From NCBI GenBank assembly GCA_012932865.1, contig SAXG01000063.1:124001-188000 (forward strand): a stretch of 64,000 bases of DNA, given 5' to 3'. Made by a program: the position numbers and the translations under genes. The stretch's first letter is position 1; the number at the start of each line of letters is the position of its first letter. The notes beneath the pieces are model-generated. The model did no database searches. It was given only the letters and a program-made list of their open reading frames with translations, and was not told the DNA's origin. Shown here one piece after another: positions 11,454 through 22,948 of this stretch. The DNA comes from Amylostereum areolatum. Taxonomy: Eukaryota > Basidiomycota > Agaricomycetes > Russulales > Stereaceae.

Positions 11454-14400
11454 TTACCCCCCCTTTAAGACGCGCTTTCGCCTGGAGCGCGATGTCATCT
11501 GCAAGGGTGGATGCGAGAAAATCGTCGAAGGAGATGCCGAGGGAATGCACAGGGCGGGGCACATTTGGATGGTGCTTGTGGAAGGCGTCAATCATGTTGG
11601 TAACCTTTGAGAGTGATGAACACGGGAGCCAGGTGTTTTCAGAGTCGGGATAGCCGGCCCACTTGACGAGGTACTGAATACCTTTCTTGTTACGAGTTGG
11701 CTTGGAGTCGACAATGTCTTCAACGTCGTATTCTTCTTCATCGGCAATGAGGTCTGGTGGCGGCTGTTCGTAATTTGGCCCGTGAGCGGCTGTCTCCTTG
11801 TACGCGGTGAGCAACGAGGCATGGAAGACTGGATGGATTCACCACGTCTTCGGCAGCTTCAAGCGGCAGTTGACTGGGCTGATGACGTCAATGATTTCAA
11901 AGGGTCCAAATCGTTTGGCGGCGAGCTTAGCTTTTGGTCTCGTCGTCTTCAGATTCTTGCCTTCTAGCCATACTTTGTCTCCGACGGCAAACTGCGTTGA
12001 TTTGCTGACCGTGTCGCCATTGTAGTGCTTCATCAAGTCTGATGCGAGGGCGAGGCTGGCCTTGATCTCCTGTTGTACTTCTTCAAGTTGACGGAGGCGT
12101 TCTTCAACTGCAGGGACCTTTGAGGACGGGTTTATGGATGGGTACATCTTGGGGAGGAAACCATAGAGGACTTCAAAGGGAGCCTTTCCAGTAGCTGCAT
12201 GGGTGCGAGAGTTGTGAGAAAACTCGAAGAAGGGCAACCACTTCACCCAGTCATCTTGTTGGTAGTTGCAGAATACTCGCAGGAACTGTTCGAGGTTCTG
12301 GTTTTCACGTTCAGTCTGGCCATCTGTCTGGGGGTGATATGCCGTGCTGAGAGTGGACTTGATCCCAAGCTTCTCATTGAGTGTACGCATCACCTGTCCA
12401 GCAAATTGGGGTCCACAATCCGAGATGATCTTGTCTGCTAAGCCGTAGTGTCGATATACCTTGTCGAAGAGGATGTCGGCCGTGCCGTCGCTGGTGATCT
12501 TTGTCGTGCATGGGGTGGTAACCACCATCTTGGTGAGGCGATCGACCACGACATTGACGGCATTATAGCCTTCGCAGTCAGGGAGCTCGACAATGAAGTC
12601 GGTAGAGATGACGCCAAATGGTCGATCGGGTACTTCGTTCGGGATCATGTCGACGTGGGGTCGGCTGCTCTGTGTCTTCGTCGACTGGCAGGTTGCGCAT
12701 CCTGCTACGAAGTTGCGGACAAAGACAGACATGCCAGGCCACCAATATTCACGACTCACAAGTTCGTAAGTCTTGAAGCGACCAGGGTGTCCAGCCAGGG
12801 GCGATTCATGGTACATTTTGACAATGTCACGTCGCAACTCGTCGTCTGCAGGGACATATACCTTTCCTCTGAACAGGACCAGGCCTTCTTCGTAGTTCCA
12901 CTCTTGAAGGTTCTTGACGAGTGTACGTGGTCCGTTTCATAAGATGGCGTCCAGGGCTTGAACGACCTCGATGTCCTTGGTCTTGCAGTCGCGGATACGC
13001 CGTCGGAGTTTGACATCGCCGAGGGAGGTTACTTCTCCTGGCCTCATTGCACGTACCTGGAAGTACTTGGGGTCAAGCAAGACGCGCTCCTTGTTGTCAT
13101 TTTCAACACCATCCTTGTGATCGGGTCGTCGAGACATCGGGTCCAGGCGATGGGATACTCCTGGTTTGTGAACGAGCGAGAAGTCAAATCGAGTGAGGAA
13201 TAGAGCCCAACGTGCCTGTCGGAGGCTCAGCTTCTGTGCCATCTTGAAGTGCTCCAGATTCTTGTGATCTGTCCAGATTTCGACGGTGTCGGGGGCGCCT
13301 TCGAGGTAGTGGCGCCAGGCTTCGAGCGCACGGATGATCGCGAGTAGCTCCTTGTCGTAGATGTCGTAATTACATTCCGGTTCCGATAGGGCCTTGGACA
13401 GATACGCCACTGGATGCCAGTGGCCGTTGTCGCCTTTCTGCGAGAGTATACCTCCAGTAGCAAAGTCCGAGGCGTCGACTTCAACGAGGTAAGGCTTCTT
13501 TGGGTCAGGCATGACCAAGACGGGGGAGGAAGTAAACACAGCTTTCAGTGCGTTAAACGCAGTTTGGCAGGCCGTCGACCAGTCCCATGTGCAGTCCTTC
13601 TTTGTCAGGTCAAATAGGGGTCGTGCAACCTTGGAGAAGTCCTTGATGAAATGTCGGTAGAAGTTGCCAAAGCCGAGGAAGGATTGCACATCTTTGACCG
13701 TTCGTGGTGTCGGCCAGTCCTGAATACCTGCCACCTTGACGGGGTCCATAGCAATCTTGTCATGCGAGATGATGAGTCCAAGGTATTCAACGGAGTCTTG
13801 CTCAAAGACACATTTCTCCGGTTTGAGGAAAAGGTCGTTGTCTTGCAAACGTTGCAGAACCTGCCGCACTATGGCACGGTGTTCGTCCATGGTGCGAGTG
13901 AACACCAAGATGTCATCCATGTAGATAATGACCTTGCCCGAGTCGATGAGATCCTTGAACAGTTCATTCATCATTGCCTAAAATGTTGCAGGGGAGTTCA
14001 TAAGTCCGAAAAACATCACCGTAGGTTCAAAGAGACCGCGATTCGTCTTGAATGCAGCCTTCCACTCGTCGCCTTCCTTGATGCGGACATTGTTGTAGCC
14101 CCAGCGAACATCCATCTTTGAGAAGATCTTTGCACCTTTGAGACGGTCGACAATTTCAGAGATCAGTGGCAAGGGGTATTCATTCTTGACAGTGCCCTTG
14201 TTTAATTCTCGATAGTCCTGTACAAGATGCAGCTTTCCATCCTTTTTCTTCACAAAGAAGAACGGACTCGCCTGAGGTGACTTCGATGGGCAGATATAGC
14301 CCTTCTTCAGGTGGTCGTCGAGGAAGGTGTCGAGTTCGATCTGCTCGGAAGGTGAGAGGGGGTAGATTTTGCACAGTTTGGGTTCAAAGCCGTCTTTCAT

Positions 14401-15243
14401 GTCGATAGCATGGTCCCATGGTCGTCGGTCAGGAAGTCGCTCAGAGGTTTTCTTGTCAAATACAGACGCGAAGTCGCGGTACGGAGGGGGGGACTAAGTC
14501 TTCGAAGGTTTGCGGGCGTGCGTTCTCTTTTGAATGCTCTGCAAGCTCCTGCGCTTTTGTAAAGCCCGCGCGGATGGGTACTGCATCTGGATTAGAATCA
14601 TCGGTTTCGGGGAGGATTCCAGCGCGGCGTAGTCCATTGATCTCCCAGTCTCGGAATACCATGGGCCGCTCGTCGTCATCTTCAGTGAAGAGCCGTGCAG
14701 GTAGAGGGGAGCGATGGACCGTGCGAACGTGAACACCTTTGACTCTGTGTGCAGGAATGACATAAGTGGGGACTGGGGTCCAGGACACATACGTCGGCTC
14801 TGGGAAGGGATTGTCCAGAACGAGAGGTGTCCTCGGGTTTTACCTGCTTCAACCTTACACTGCGATTGGATCGATGATGGTTTCCGTGGCTTGGTTGCGA
14901 GGTTTGTCACAGGAGGTTTGGACAGAGTGCATGAGGGAGGGCAGCGGAGCATGTCAACACGGTCTCGTTGCCAGTCTATGGTGGGATTGTGCTCGTCGAG
15001 CCAGTCTGTTCCAAGGATCATGTCATGATCGCCGATGTCGGTGATGAAGAACTCAGCTTCTTCCTCATGGTATGCCTTTGAATCTTGCGAGTATATCCGG
15101 ATCCGCTGGGTCGTTGTGTCGCGTACCCAGCCCATGATGTTCTCGGTGCCATCCACATTATGCACGGGGAATGGGTTTTCTAGTCTTCTTGTGGTAAGCT
15201 TCTTGCGTTCAACGAAGCTTCAGTTCAGGATAATTCCTTCTGC
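11386..15243 (-). pseudogene. Gypsy pol: protease, RT, RNase H, integrase, chromodomain (broken)
   Basis: Protease LLDSGAEG near 15245; RT with [20 protein letters not shown] and YMDDILVF; RNase H with EVDASDFATGG; integrase with the HPG...CATC zinc part and catalytic STDFIV, ISDCGPQF and QTERENQNLEQ; C-terminal chromodomain (EYDVEDIVDS ... YLVKWAGYPDSENTWLP). In-frame stops lie at 15220, 13978, 12937 and 11839; the last three fall in an otherwise unchanged frame. Frameshifts occur near 14490 and 14800. The usual Arg in the integrase ISDRG motif is Cys here. The element cannot make a working polyprotein. Confidence 0.93.
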
Positions 15244-15843
15244 GCCGCTATCAAGCAGCGCGTCTGCGTCGATTTCTCTTTTGGTAACTTGTCCGATCAG
15301 CTTGACCTTGAGCGTGATCCATGGTGTTTGCCTGTTCTTGGTGACGGTAGACAGATACAAACACGGGGTGGATTCCGGTGTGGGGATTGCAAAATTGTAG
15401 ACGGTGGGGAAGTTGTGTCGGATGATCGATGGAGGTAGATGGGTGTTCGAACAGGTGTGCCAGGTGGGGGAGTGAATCGAGAACTCGAACCGGTTCCGAT
15501 CTACGTCAAAGCACGCAACGACACGAGCATAGAGGCAGAGGATTGTCTGCCTACCGTGATCGTGATTCCAGTGCCACTTGTATATGCGGCAATTGACTCC
15601 GTGGACCTTCCAGGTATGTTCCCTACAGAGGAGTTCAAGGGCTCGTATACGATCGACAGTGGCCGTGTTTGCTCGGGGCCAGGGGAAGGGGGCGTTGCGA
15701 TCAGGGTTGAATGCTTGGAGATTGAAGGTGAGAAAGATCGGTTTGGCGGTGGGTTCCAGGGTGGGGGTTTTTAACGTCGTAGAGACGGCGAGGGAGGTAT
15801 AGGGGAGAGGGGTGCGAGGTAGGCGTAGGGTAGACTGTCCAGG

Positions 15844-16267
15844 TGTCAGAAACACAGTTTATGAGACCGATGGAGCCGCCTAAGTCGCGATGATGAGAGA
15901 AGCAGGAGAGAACAGATGGATTCGAGAGTGTCAGGCCTAGGGTAGTGCAACGTGCACTACAGTACCGTATGACGAGATAGACAGTCTAAGGAAAAGGGAA
16001 AAGAGATGCTGTCCTTATATACAAGTGGGAACAGTGATGCGATGCGATGCGATAGTGGTGCGAGTGGGGGGGAACAATAAGAAAGGGGTCATGGGGCGGA
16101 GGACGGAAGTCCGGAGCAGTGATGTCATAGATAAGAATGCGGAACCCCGTTCGGAAGTCCGGGCAATGACGTTGTTGGGGTATGTGATGCGAAGGAAAGT
16201 CATGTGCCGTGACGTGTCGCGTGTACGAGGTCTGCAAACGAAGAGAGAAATGGAGCGATCTGTGACA
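15844..16267 (-). repeat. Gypsy 5' LTR
   Basis: 424 bp, the pair of 11031-11453, bounded by the same TGTCA and TGACA ends. Its right border abuts the GTGAT duplication. Confidence 0.95.
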
Positions 16268-18657
16268 GTGATGGGATCAGTGGTGGATGGCTCTGGCATG
16301 GATGGTCGTTCGGATGAGGATGTTGTAGGAGTGCTTGGAGTGGGTTCGTCATTATTGGCAGGCGTAGTTAAGGATGTAGCTGGGCCAGAGGCAAACTGCT
16401 CCCCCTCGAATAGCGGAGAGGGCTCACTGACAGGCTCGGAGACGGAGCGAGGGGTGACGAGAAACTCAATGTTGCGGGAGGTAAGTATCTGGCGAGTTTT
16501 CGGGACCCAATAGCGCCATGCTGTCGAGCTGTCGGATAGGCCGACGAAGATCATAGGGCGGCTGCGTGGCTGCCACTTGTGGTTCTTGCCGTCTTGCTGG
16601 AGAACGTAGCACTTGACACCGAACTCCTGAAGGCGCGAGACGTCGGGTTTCTTGCCAGAGAAGGCTTCTTCGGGGGTCTTGTCTTTCAGGGCGCGAGTGG
16701 GCGAACGGTTGCGGAGGTAGGCGGCATAGGCAACAGCTTCAGGCCAAAGGAAGATAGGGAGGTCGTGCTCGAAAAGCATGGCACGAGCGTGCTCGACGAG
16801 GGTGCGGTTGAGCCGTTCTGCGATACCGTTCTGGGATGACGAATGCGGTGCGGTGAGTTCAAGCTTGATTCCGAGGTCGAGAAGCTGCTTGCGAAAAGCG
16901 CCGTCTTTGCCCATGTATTCGCTGCCATTGTCGACACGAAGAACCTTGAGATCACGTCCTGTCTGCATCTTGATGTAGGCACGGTACTGGTCGAACTTTT
17001 CCATTACGCCAGCGGAGGTTTTGTTTTTGAGGAAGGAGACCATGGCCTGACAAGACTTGCCATCCGTGAATGTGACAAAATACAGTTCGCCCCGGATACC
17101 CTTGACACGGGAGGGGCCGAAGAGGTCGGAGAGCGTGAGGTCACCGACATTGGCGATTTCGGTTTCGGAGGCGTGGGAGAATGCCTTGACATGCTGTTTA
17201 GCTTTGACGCAGGAAACGCACGGCTCGTCTTTGGGTGACTTCTTATCGACGGTCATGCCGGTGACGAGGTTCTTGCTCTTGAGGAGCTGGACAGACTTGG
17301 TGTAGAGGTGGCCGAAAACCTTGTGCCACTGGGACCAGGTGCCCTTTTTCTGGGGCGCCGATGCAGCGTGGGCGTAGGCGGCGGTTGACGAGGGGCGAGA
17401 GACATTGAGGTCGTATAAATTTCTGGCCTTGCTACCAGAGGCGACGAGCTTTTTCTTTGGGGAGAGAATGTCGACGCCGTTGTCGTTGAAGACAAGCTTG
17501 AGGCCAGAATCAGTGATGTGCAAGATCGATACAAGGTTGTTGCCGCTGGCTGGCGCATGAATGGCGTCTTTCAGGGTGAGTGTGACCTTGCGGTCATTCG
17601 CTATGCAGGTGATAGAGACATCACCCCGCCCCATAGAGGGTGTGCGTGCGTTGCCGAGGCCTTGGACATGTTTGCCCGGGGTAGCTGTGTATGTCTGGAA
17701 AAGTGCACGATCGGAGACAATGTGTGATGTCACACCAGAATCGAGGAGCCAGTGCCCTGTGCCAATACGGCCGGTAGCGAGAGTGGCATCGGCAGGTGTG
17801 TCAGGAGTGTCCTGTGTGGCGATAAAGGTGTAGTCGTCATCCTCGTTGTCGGTGGCGGCAGCGTTGGCCTTGCCTGTGGGCTTGTTGCCTAGTTTTCTTC
17901 CAGCTTTGGCCCGGTCACTTGCAGCTTTCTTTGTACGACAGTCTGCCTCGTAGTGCGAAGCACGGCCGCAAAAGTTGCACGACCCGGAGTTGGAGTTGGA
18001 GGACGAGGTTTTGGAAGAGCGAGAAGTGTTCCCGTTGCAAGCAAGCAGGGCGGTGGATGAGGGATTGCTGTCACGGGACGAGACACGTCGGTATTCGCCA
18101 AGGACGCGCGAGATGACGTCGACGGATTTCAACTGGGCCTTGCGGTCAAAGGTACGCACGAGTGAGTTCCATGAGTCGGGCAGCGATGAGAGGATAGTGA
18201 ACGCGTAGTCAGCGTCAGAGACCGTGCGGCCGGTGGTGATGAGGTCAGTGTAGAGCTGGCTCATGGTCTCGATGTGTTTGTCGATGGGCGTGTCCTCGGA
18301 GCAGATTTGACGACGGAAAGCACGATCAGCAATGCACTCGGCGAGGAGTCCCTGTGGCGCGTAAAGCGACTTGAGGGTATCCCAGGCCTCCTTGGATGTC
18401 TTCGCAGTGCGTACGTGACTGAGGGGGACCTTGCCGAGGCGAAGACGGATGGCCGAGAGCGCCTTTCGATCCTGCTTGATCCAGGTTTTGAGTGCAGTAG
18501 CGTCGGATGCAGCGGGCTGCTTGGTAGTGCCGTCAACGTAGTCGAACAGGTCCTTGTCCGTCAAAATGTCTTCCATCTTGACGACCCATGCTTGCATGTC
18601 CTCGTGCCCATTGAGGGCGTCGATGTGGTAGACGTCGCGGGAAGAGTCGGTCCCCAT
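16268..18657 (-). pseudogene. Copia gag-pol, 5' part: gag, protease, integrase
   Basis: Starts at ATG 18657 (MGTDSSRDVYHIDALNGH). The gag domain ends in a zinc knuckle CNFCGRASHYEADC; the protease has WLLDSGVTSHIVSD; the integrase has a His/Cys zinc part (HKVFGHLY ... CVSC), then FTDG, VLRVDNGSEY and SSSQNGIAERLNRTLVEHARAML. No internal stop is present in this half. The frame then runs artificially into the gypsy LTR at 16267, ending at 16015. The rest of pol is at 9212-11030. Confidence 0.93.
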
Positions 18658-18779
18658 AGCGTGTATAGCGGTAGGGAGATGTGTGGGAGGGCGGTAGGGA
18701 AGTTGGGAGCGAGGTCAGAAGTTGAGGTTTGTTTGAGTTTTTGTTGCAGCTGGCTAGTTAGAATCCAGGGCCCATAACC

Positions 18780-18993
18780 TATTGGAGATATAACCAGTGG
18801 AACGGAGAGAAGATGATTCAATAGAGAGACGGGGCTCAAAGGCAGCCCTTATATACATGAGAGAAGATGTGGCCTGTAGCCACCATGTATGTGGCACTAT
18901 AGTAGAATAGGTGGCAAAGGTGAATGGGAGGCATAGTAAGTTACGAGACAATCTATGGCCCGTGCCGCGTGGCGCCATGGCCAAAACACAACA
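18780..18993 (-). repeat. Copia 5' LTR
   Basis: 214-bp pair of 8987-9200; followed on the plus strand by the CATAC duplication at 18994-18998. Confidence 0.93.
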
Positions 18994-19060
18994 CATACCC
19001 CTCCTTTTGTGTATCAATGATATCAATAAGAGAGGAGCCCAAGACCTCGAAGTTGAATAG

Positions 19061-20250
19061 AATCACGCACCTGGAGCAACTGTTAGATCCACCATATTCA
19101 GGTGTTTCGATGAATTGAGGGGGAACGCAATGTGCATCGGCAGTCGTCGTCGTTCTGGAAAGGTACGCATTGAGCGATGCAAATCAGACATTATAAAGAT
19201 ATGCCTACTCGGGGAAATATTGTAGACCTGGTGTTGAACCTTCTCGTACTTGTTCATGAAAAACAGCTTCATCAAAGGACATTGTATCATCGTCGACGAC
19301 TGCCGTGCCTGACCAGCTGTGCCTCCTGCTGCTACCTTTATCATCCGTGCGCATTTCTAGCTGAGCTGCGTCGACATCGAGAGCCTTTTCATCTGATGTA
19401 CTCGTTCCGTTGTTGGTTTCCTCCTCGAGGAGGAATATGGCGACTTTCTTCAGTAGCTTATCGATATCTCCTGTGGATGGTATTGCACATTGCACACGTC
19501 ATGATGCTGTAGAACATTCGAAAAAACATCTTCGTAGGTGGCCAAAGACGTAAATACTTGTGCGTGTCGAATCTGTCAATGCGCTGGACACGCCCAAGGT
19601 GTCGGAGACTGCGAGAGAGCCTCGAGCTATAGCGATGCTCAGGCAGATGGTATCCCCCTGTGTAACCTACGACATGGTGCATACGACTATCCTAATGATG
19701 ACTAAGCCGGCATACTCCGACGTAGAGTCCGGGGATCCGCCAGGATCCCCTACTCCAGCGCGTCGATGCGGCCCAATGTTTCTAGGCGCCCTGCCAGGGT
19801 GTACTCCGGTCGCTGAGACACAATTTGCTGGAGCTCCGATTTTCGAGCGTGAATTTGCTGGCGGAATTCAATGATACGTTCGTTTGACTCCTTGGCGGAG
19901 ATAATATGCCCTAAACAGAATCGACTGCTGAAGTTAAATGTGAAGGGCGAGACTGAATAAATGCATCAGCAAAATAACACATTGAGTTGGGGTCTGTTTT
20001 GATGAGTTGCTGAGTTGAGCAACCAACGAAACACCCAAAACAGCCAAACTCCAGAACTTGTCTGAAACCCAAGTCTATTGGGGGGTTTGGGAAACTCAAG
20101 GCTCAACTGGGGCTAACTGATACTAAACTTCTGTACAATACATACCAAACCCAGGCTACTTCCAGTATTATTTTGCTTGTACACCAGAATCACTCATGTA
20201 TAAGGATATGATAACACTTGTTATATTATCAACTATATAGTATAACATAA
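19061..20250 (-). other. Region with coding-like minus-strand fragments
   Basis: Two segments look translated but cannot be joined with confidence. Around 19755-19910 the minus strand reads as a coiled-coil-like stretch (AKESNERIIEFRQQIHARK ... YTLAGRLETLGRIDALE) preceded by a possible acceptor CTGTTTAG. Around 19280-19495 another frame reads DIDKLLKKVAIFLLEEETNN. They may be upstream exons of the gene interrupted by copia, or relics. From 19930 to 20250 the DNA is AT-rich with no gene visible. Confidence 0.3.
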
Positions 20251-20259
20251 TATAACTAA

Positions 20260-21240
20260 TGCAGAGCGGAGCAACCAGGGTGACAGGAGCGAGGCGGCGA
20301 GAGCAAGGCGGGGCAGCGGGAGCGAGGCAAGGCTGAAGGGGTGAGGGGTGAGGGGGGCGTTGCAGGTAACAGGGGCGGTGAGGGCGATAGGGGCGGCAAG
20401 GGCGACGCAGGTGACACAGGCATTGCGGGCAACACGGGCAACACAGGTGTTGCGGGCGACGCAGGCAACACAGGTGTTGCGGGCGTCGCGGGTGACGGGA
20501 CGTCGAGGGCGGCGAGGGCGGCTAGGGCAACGGGGGCGGCTAGGGCGACGGGGGCATCGAGGGCAACGGGGGCGTCGAGGGCAACGTGGGAGGGTGTTGC
20601 GGGTGACAGGGGTGACACGGGCGGCGAGGGCAACACGGGCGACGCAGGCGTTGCGGGCAGCGAGGGTGACGTGGGCGGCAAGGGCGTCGAGGGTGGCGTG
20701 GGCGGCGAGGGCATTGCGGGTGACGCGGGCCTTGCGAGCGACACGGGCGGCAAAAGTGTCGCAGGTGACATGGGCGACGCGGGCGTTGCAGGAGACGGGG
20801 GCGTCAAGGGTGTTGCGGGGGACGGGGGCGTTGCAGGTGACGGGGGTGACAGGAGCGTTGAGGGTAACAGGGGCGGCAAGGGCATTGCGGGTGGCGGGGA
20901 CAGCGAGGGTGACGTGGGCGGCGAGGGCATTGCGGGTGATGTGGGCCTTGCGAGCGACACGGGCAGCAAGAGTGTCGCAGGTGACGCGGGCGTCGAGGGC
21001 GTTGCGAGTGACGCAGGCGTTGCGGGTGACGTGGATGACGAGACGTCGAGGGTGGCGAAGGCGGCGAGGGTGGCGAGGGTGGCAAGGATGGCAAGGGTGT
21101 CGAGCGCGTCGAGGGTGATGGGGGCGTTGAGGGTGACGGGGGCGGCGAAGGCGTCAAGGGCGTTGAGGGTGACGGGGGTGGGAGGGACGACGGGGGTGGG
21201 AGGGAAGACGGAGGATGGTTGTGGTGGTTGTCTACATAGA
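20260..21240 (+). repeat. GC-rich 9-bp-periodic minisatellite with collagen-like reading frame
   Basis: The tract is built from short GC-rich words such as GCGGGTGAC and GGCGTTGCG, mostly in multiples of nine. The frame 20341-21246 on the plus strand is open for 301 codons and gives Gly at every third position for long runs (GDTGIAGNTGNTGVAG, GEGIAGDAG), broken by Ala/Arg-rich runs where the repeat slips frame. The opposite strand is open too, as Pro/Ser/Thr repeats. No signal peptide, intron or conserved domain is visible, so open frames may only reflect the repeat. It could be a real collagen-like protein gene. Confidence 0.6.
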
Positions 21241-21246
21241 GTGTGA

Positions 21247-21843
21247 GCTGGCGCGGCGGCAGAAGTGCCCCGTGAACTGTCTCACGGTCAAATGCCTTTA
21301 GGGCAGGCCTAATAAAACCTTCGGGCAAATCCCGACGCGCGCGCGGGAAGTTGCCGAGTTTCACGAGGACTTCCTTAACGGGACAACTCGGCAGAACCTC
21401 GCAAGAAGGCAACCGGGCATCAAACCCGTGGAAACTCCCAAACTAAATATGTTAAGTTGCTGATGTGGTATGAACTGACTGAGCTTTGCTCCCGGCGATC
21501 CATTGCCATAGAGTTCCCTGCGTGTCAATTAGATTTTGGGATCCTTCAAGAGAAAGAAAAGTCACTCGTTAAAGGTCCAAATGTACACCATGTGCATAAC
21601 GACACGATTTACGATCGCTTCAATGGGAGTTGCGAGCAAGACAGCGTTCTCGGCCCTAGGATCTAGCGTGCCAATGGTGACGAACAATGTTGCCTGACAG
21701 AATCATGATAAGCTAGCTTAAGGAGAAGACACTGGGACGAAGTTGAGGTATGCGCACCAGTTCGAATAAAACGACAAGTAAACGGAGGTCATTCTGCTCT
21801 CTACCTTTCTCGCGATCGACGAGAGCCTACCCGGATCAAGTAT
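21247..21843. other. Intergenic stretch
   Basis: No gene or repeat could be supported here. Confidence 0.5.
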
Positions 21844-22635
21844 CGGTCAGTTGAAAACCTGCATTTCTGAGAGACGTACCGAGAGCATCTCATTCGCCTC
21901 GTTAAGCCACGGCCCCGTAGATACAACGTTGAGGAGATCCACGACGCGAACTGGAGGTTCCAGTAACGCGCTGACGCCGATAGTGGCTTTCCATTTAGCG
22001 ATGACATCCGTTCTGTCCTCAGCGCTCACACCGGCTATGTCAGGCTTGGCCCGGGTGCTTGAGATCACAGTATAGGCATCAGAAATGCTTCTCGCTGTAG
22101 CATCAAAGGCAGACTTCGAGGATGCACCTCCATCTGGCCTTTTTTCCTTCGACCTGTCCAGTCACCGTGCATCAGTGAGCCGAAATAGAAGACTGTAGAG
22201 CACTGATATCGATAGAGTGACATACGTACTTCTATCCGAGCGTGGGGTACGCGGGACGACAATCGAAAGAAAATCTACATCAGCAAGGAAGGTGGAAGGG
22301 CAGGAGTAAATGCTCACTGGCGTATCGGCTCCGCTGGCCAACATGGCTCTCACGTGTGAGGTGCGCTTGTCCTCCTGGTGTGCATCAATGACTAAGATAC
22401 CCAGCGACCACAGGAAGAAAGAGCATACGTGCGTCTCGCTCTCAACCTGGATGTTGATACCAGTGATGAGCAATTCCTCCCTGTTATATTCCGGGTGGTC
22501 GGTGTACGGGACGGGACCTGATGCTCTCGACAGAAACGCGTTCCGACGAGCTCGTTTTATCAGCTTGTTCATCACGAGATGGCCGTGGTAGTAGGCATTG
22601 GCGACGGAGGGAAGGGTGAGTGAGCCTGGTTGCAC
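21844..22635 (-). CDS. Unrecognised hypothetical protein
   Basis: A protein-like frame starts at 22635 (MQPGSLTLPSVANAYYHGH) and runs to a donor GTACGTATG near 22228 without a stop. A second frame downstream (KSAFDATARSISDAYTVIS ... VSAEDRTDVIAKWKATIG) ends at stop 21844-21846. Splicing from GTACGT to an acceptor such as GGCCAG near 22125 keeps frame; the exact acceptor is uncertain. No signal peptide; one hydrophobic stretch near CSFFLWSLGILVIDA. It lies 313 bp downstream of the DUF6535 gene on the same strand. No family recognised. Confidence 0.45.
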
Positions 22636-22948
22636 TTGAGGAACGGGGTATTTAACAGATGGTGTACTTGGATCGGGGGCTGTACTGCGCCCGAGCCTAC
22701 ATCATTGGATGAGTCAAAGATCGATCTCAGAGCTGACAGTCAGAATTATGCGGGTCACCGAAAACGAGAGCCGACTGTACGCCCCAGCAACACCGCGTTC
22801 CGAGCAGGCGAAGACAAACGCCCGTCGATTCCTGTGCCGACTGCTTCGGAATCCGTTTGGAAACCAACATCTTATTAGGGAAACTGACCAGTCCACGAGA
22901 CGCGCGCGGCTTGTTAGAGATGATACATGAGACGAAACACGGTAAGCA
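22636..22948. other. Intergenic stretch
   Basis: Spacer between two minus-strand genes. Short frames only, none supported. Confidence 0.4.

Larger units (their letters stand above)
11026..16272 (-). mobile_element. Ty3/gypsy chromovirus nested in the copia element
   Basis: Minus-oriented LTR element inserted into copia pol. LTRs are 11031-11453 and 15844-16267, bounded by TGTCA...TGACA. The target duplication GTGAT is at 11026-11030 and 16268-16272. A purine tract (AAAGGGGGGG, complement of 11456-11465) abuts the 3' LTR. CCTGGACAGTCTACCC follows the 5' LTR and is a possible primer site starting with TGG; the tRNA is not identified. The internal order protease, RT, RNase H, integrase, chromodomain is that of chromoviruses. 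Only about 580 bp separate the 5' LTR from the protease DSGA box, and no CCHC gag knuckle is visible there, so gag is missing or severely shortened. Confidence 0.95.
8982..18998 (-). mobile_element. Ty1/copia LTR retrotransposon, host of a nested gypsy element
   Basis: Complete element in minus orientation. LTRs at 8987-9200 and 18780-18993 are both 214 bp and differ at only 4 sites by eye. The target duplication CATAC is at 8982-8986 and 18994-18998. Next to the 3' LTR is a polypurine tract (CGAGGGGGAG, complement of 9201-9210). Next to the 5' LTR is GGTTATGGGCCC, the complement of the anticodon arm of initiator tRNA-Met; Drosophila copia is known to use this internal tRNA primer. The pol gene is split by the gypsy element at 11031-16267 and has a frameshift near 10607-10612, so the element is non-autonomous. 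Confidence 0.95.

Noticed and set aside
16015..16267. C-terminal part of the 880-codon copia frame
   Set aside because: It is gypsy LTR sequence read by chance, not copia protein.
20804..21412. Pro/Ser-rich minus-strand frame in the minisatellite
   Set aside because: Open only because the 9-bp repeat lacks stops in all frames; less ordered than the Gly-X-Y frame.
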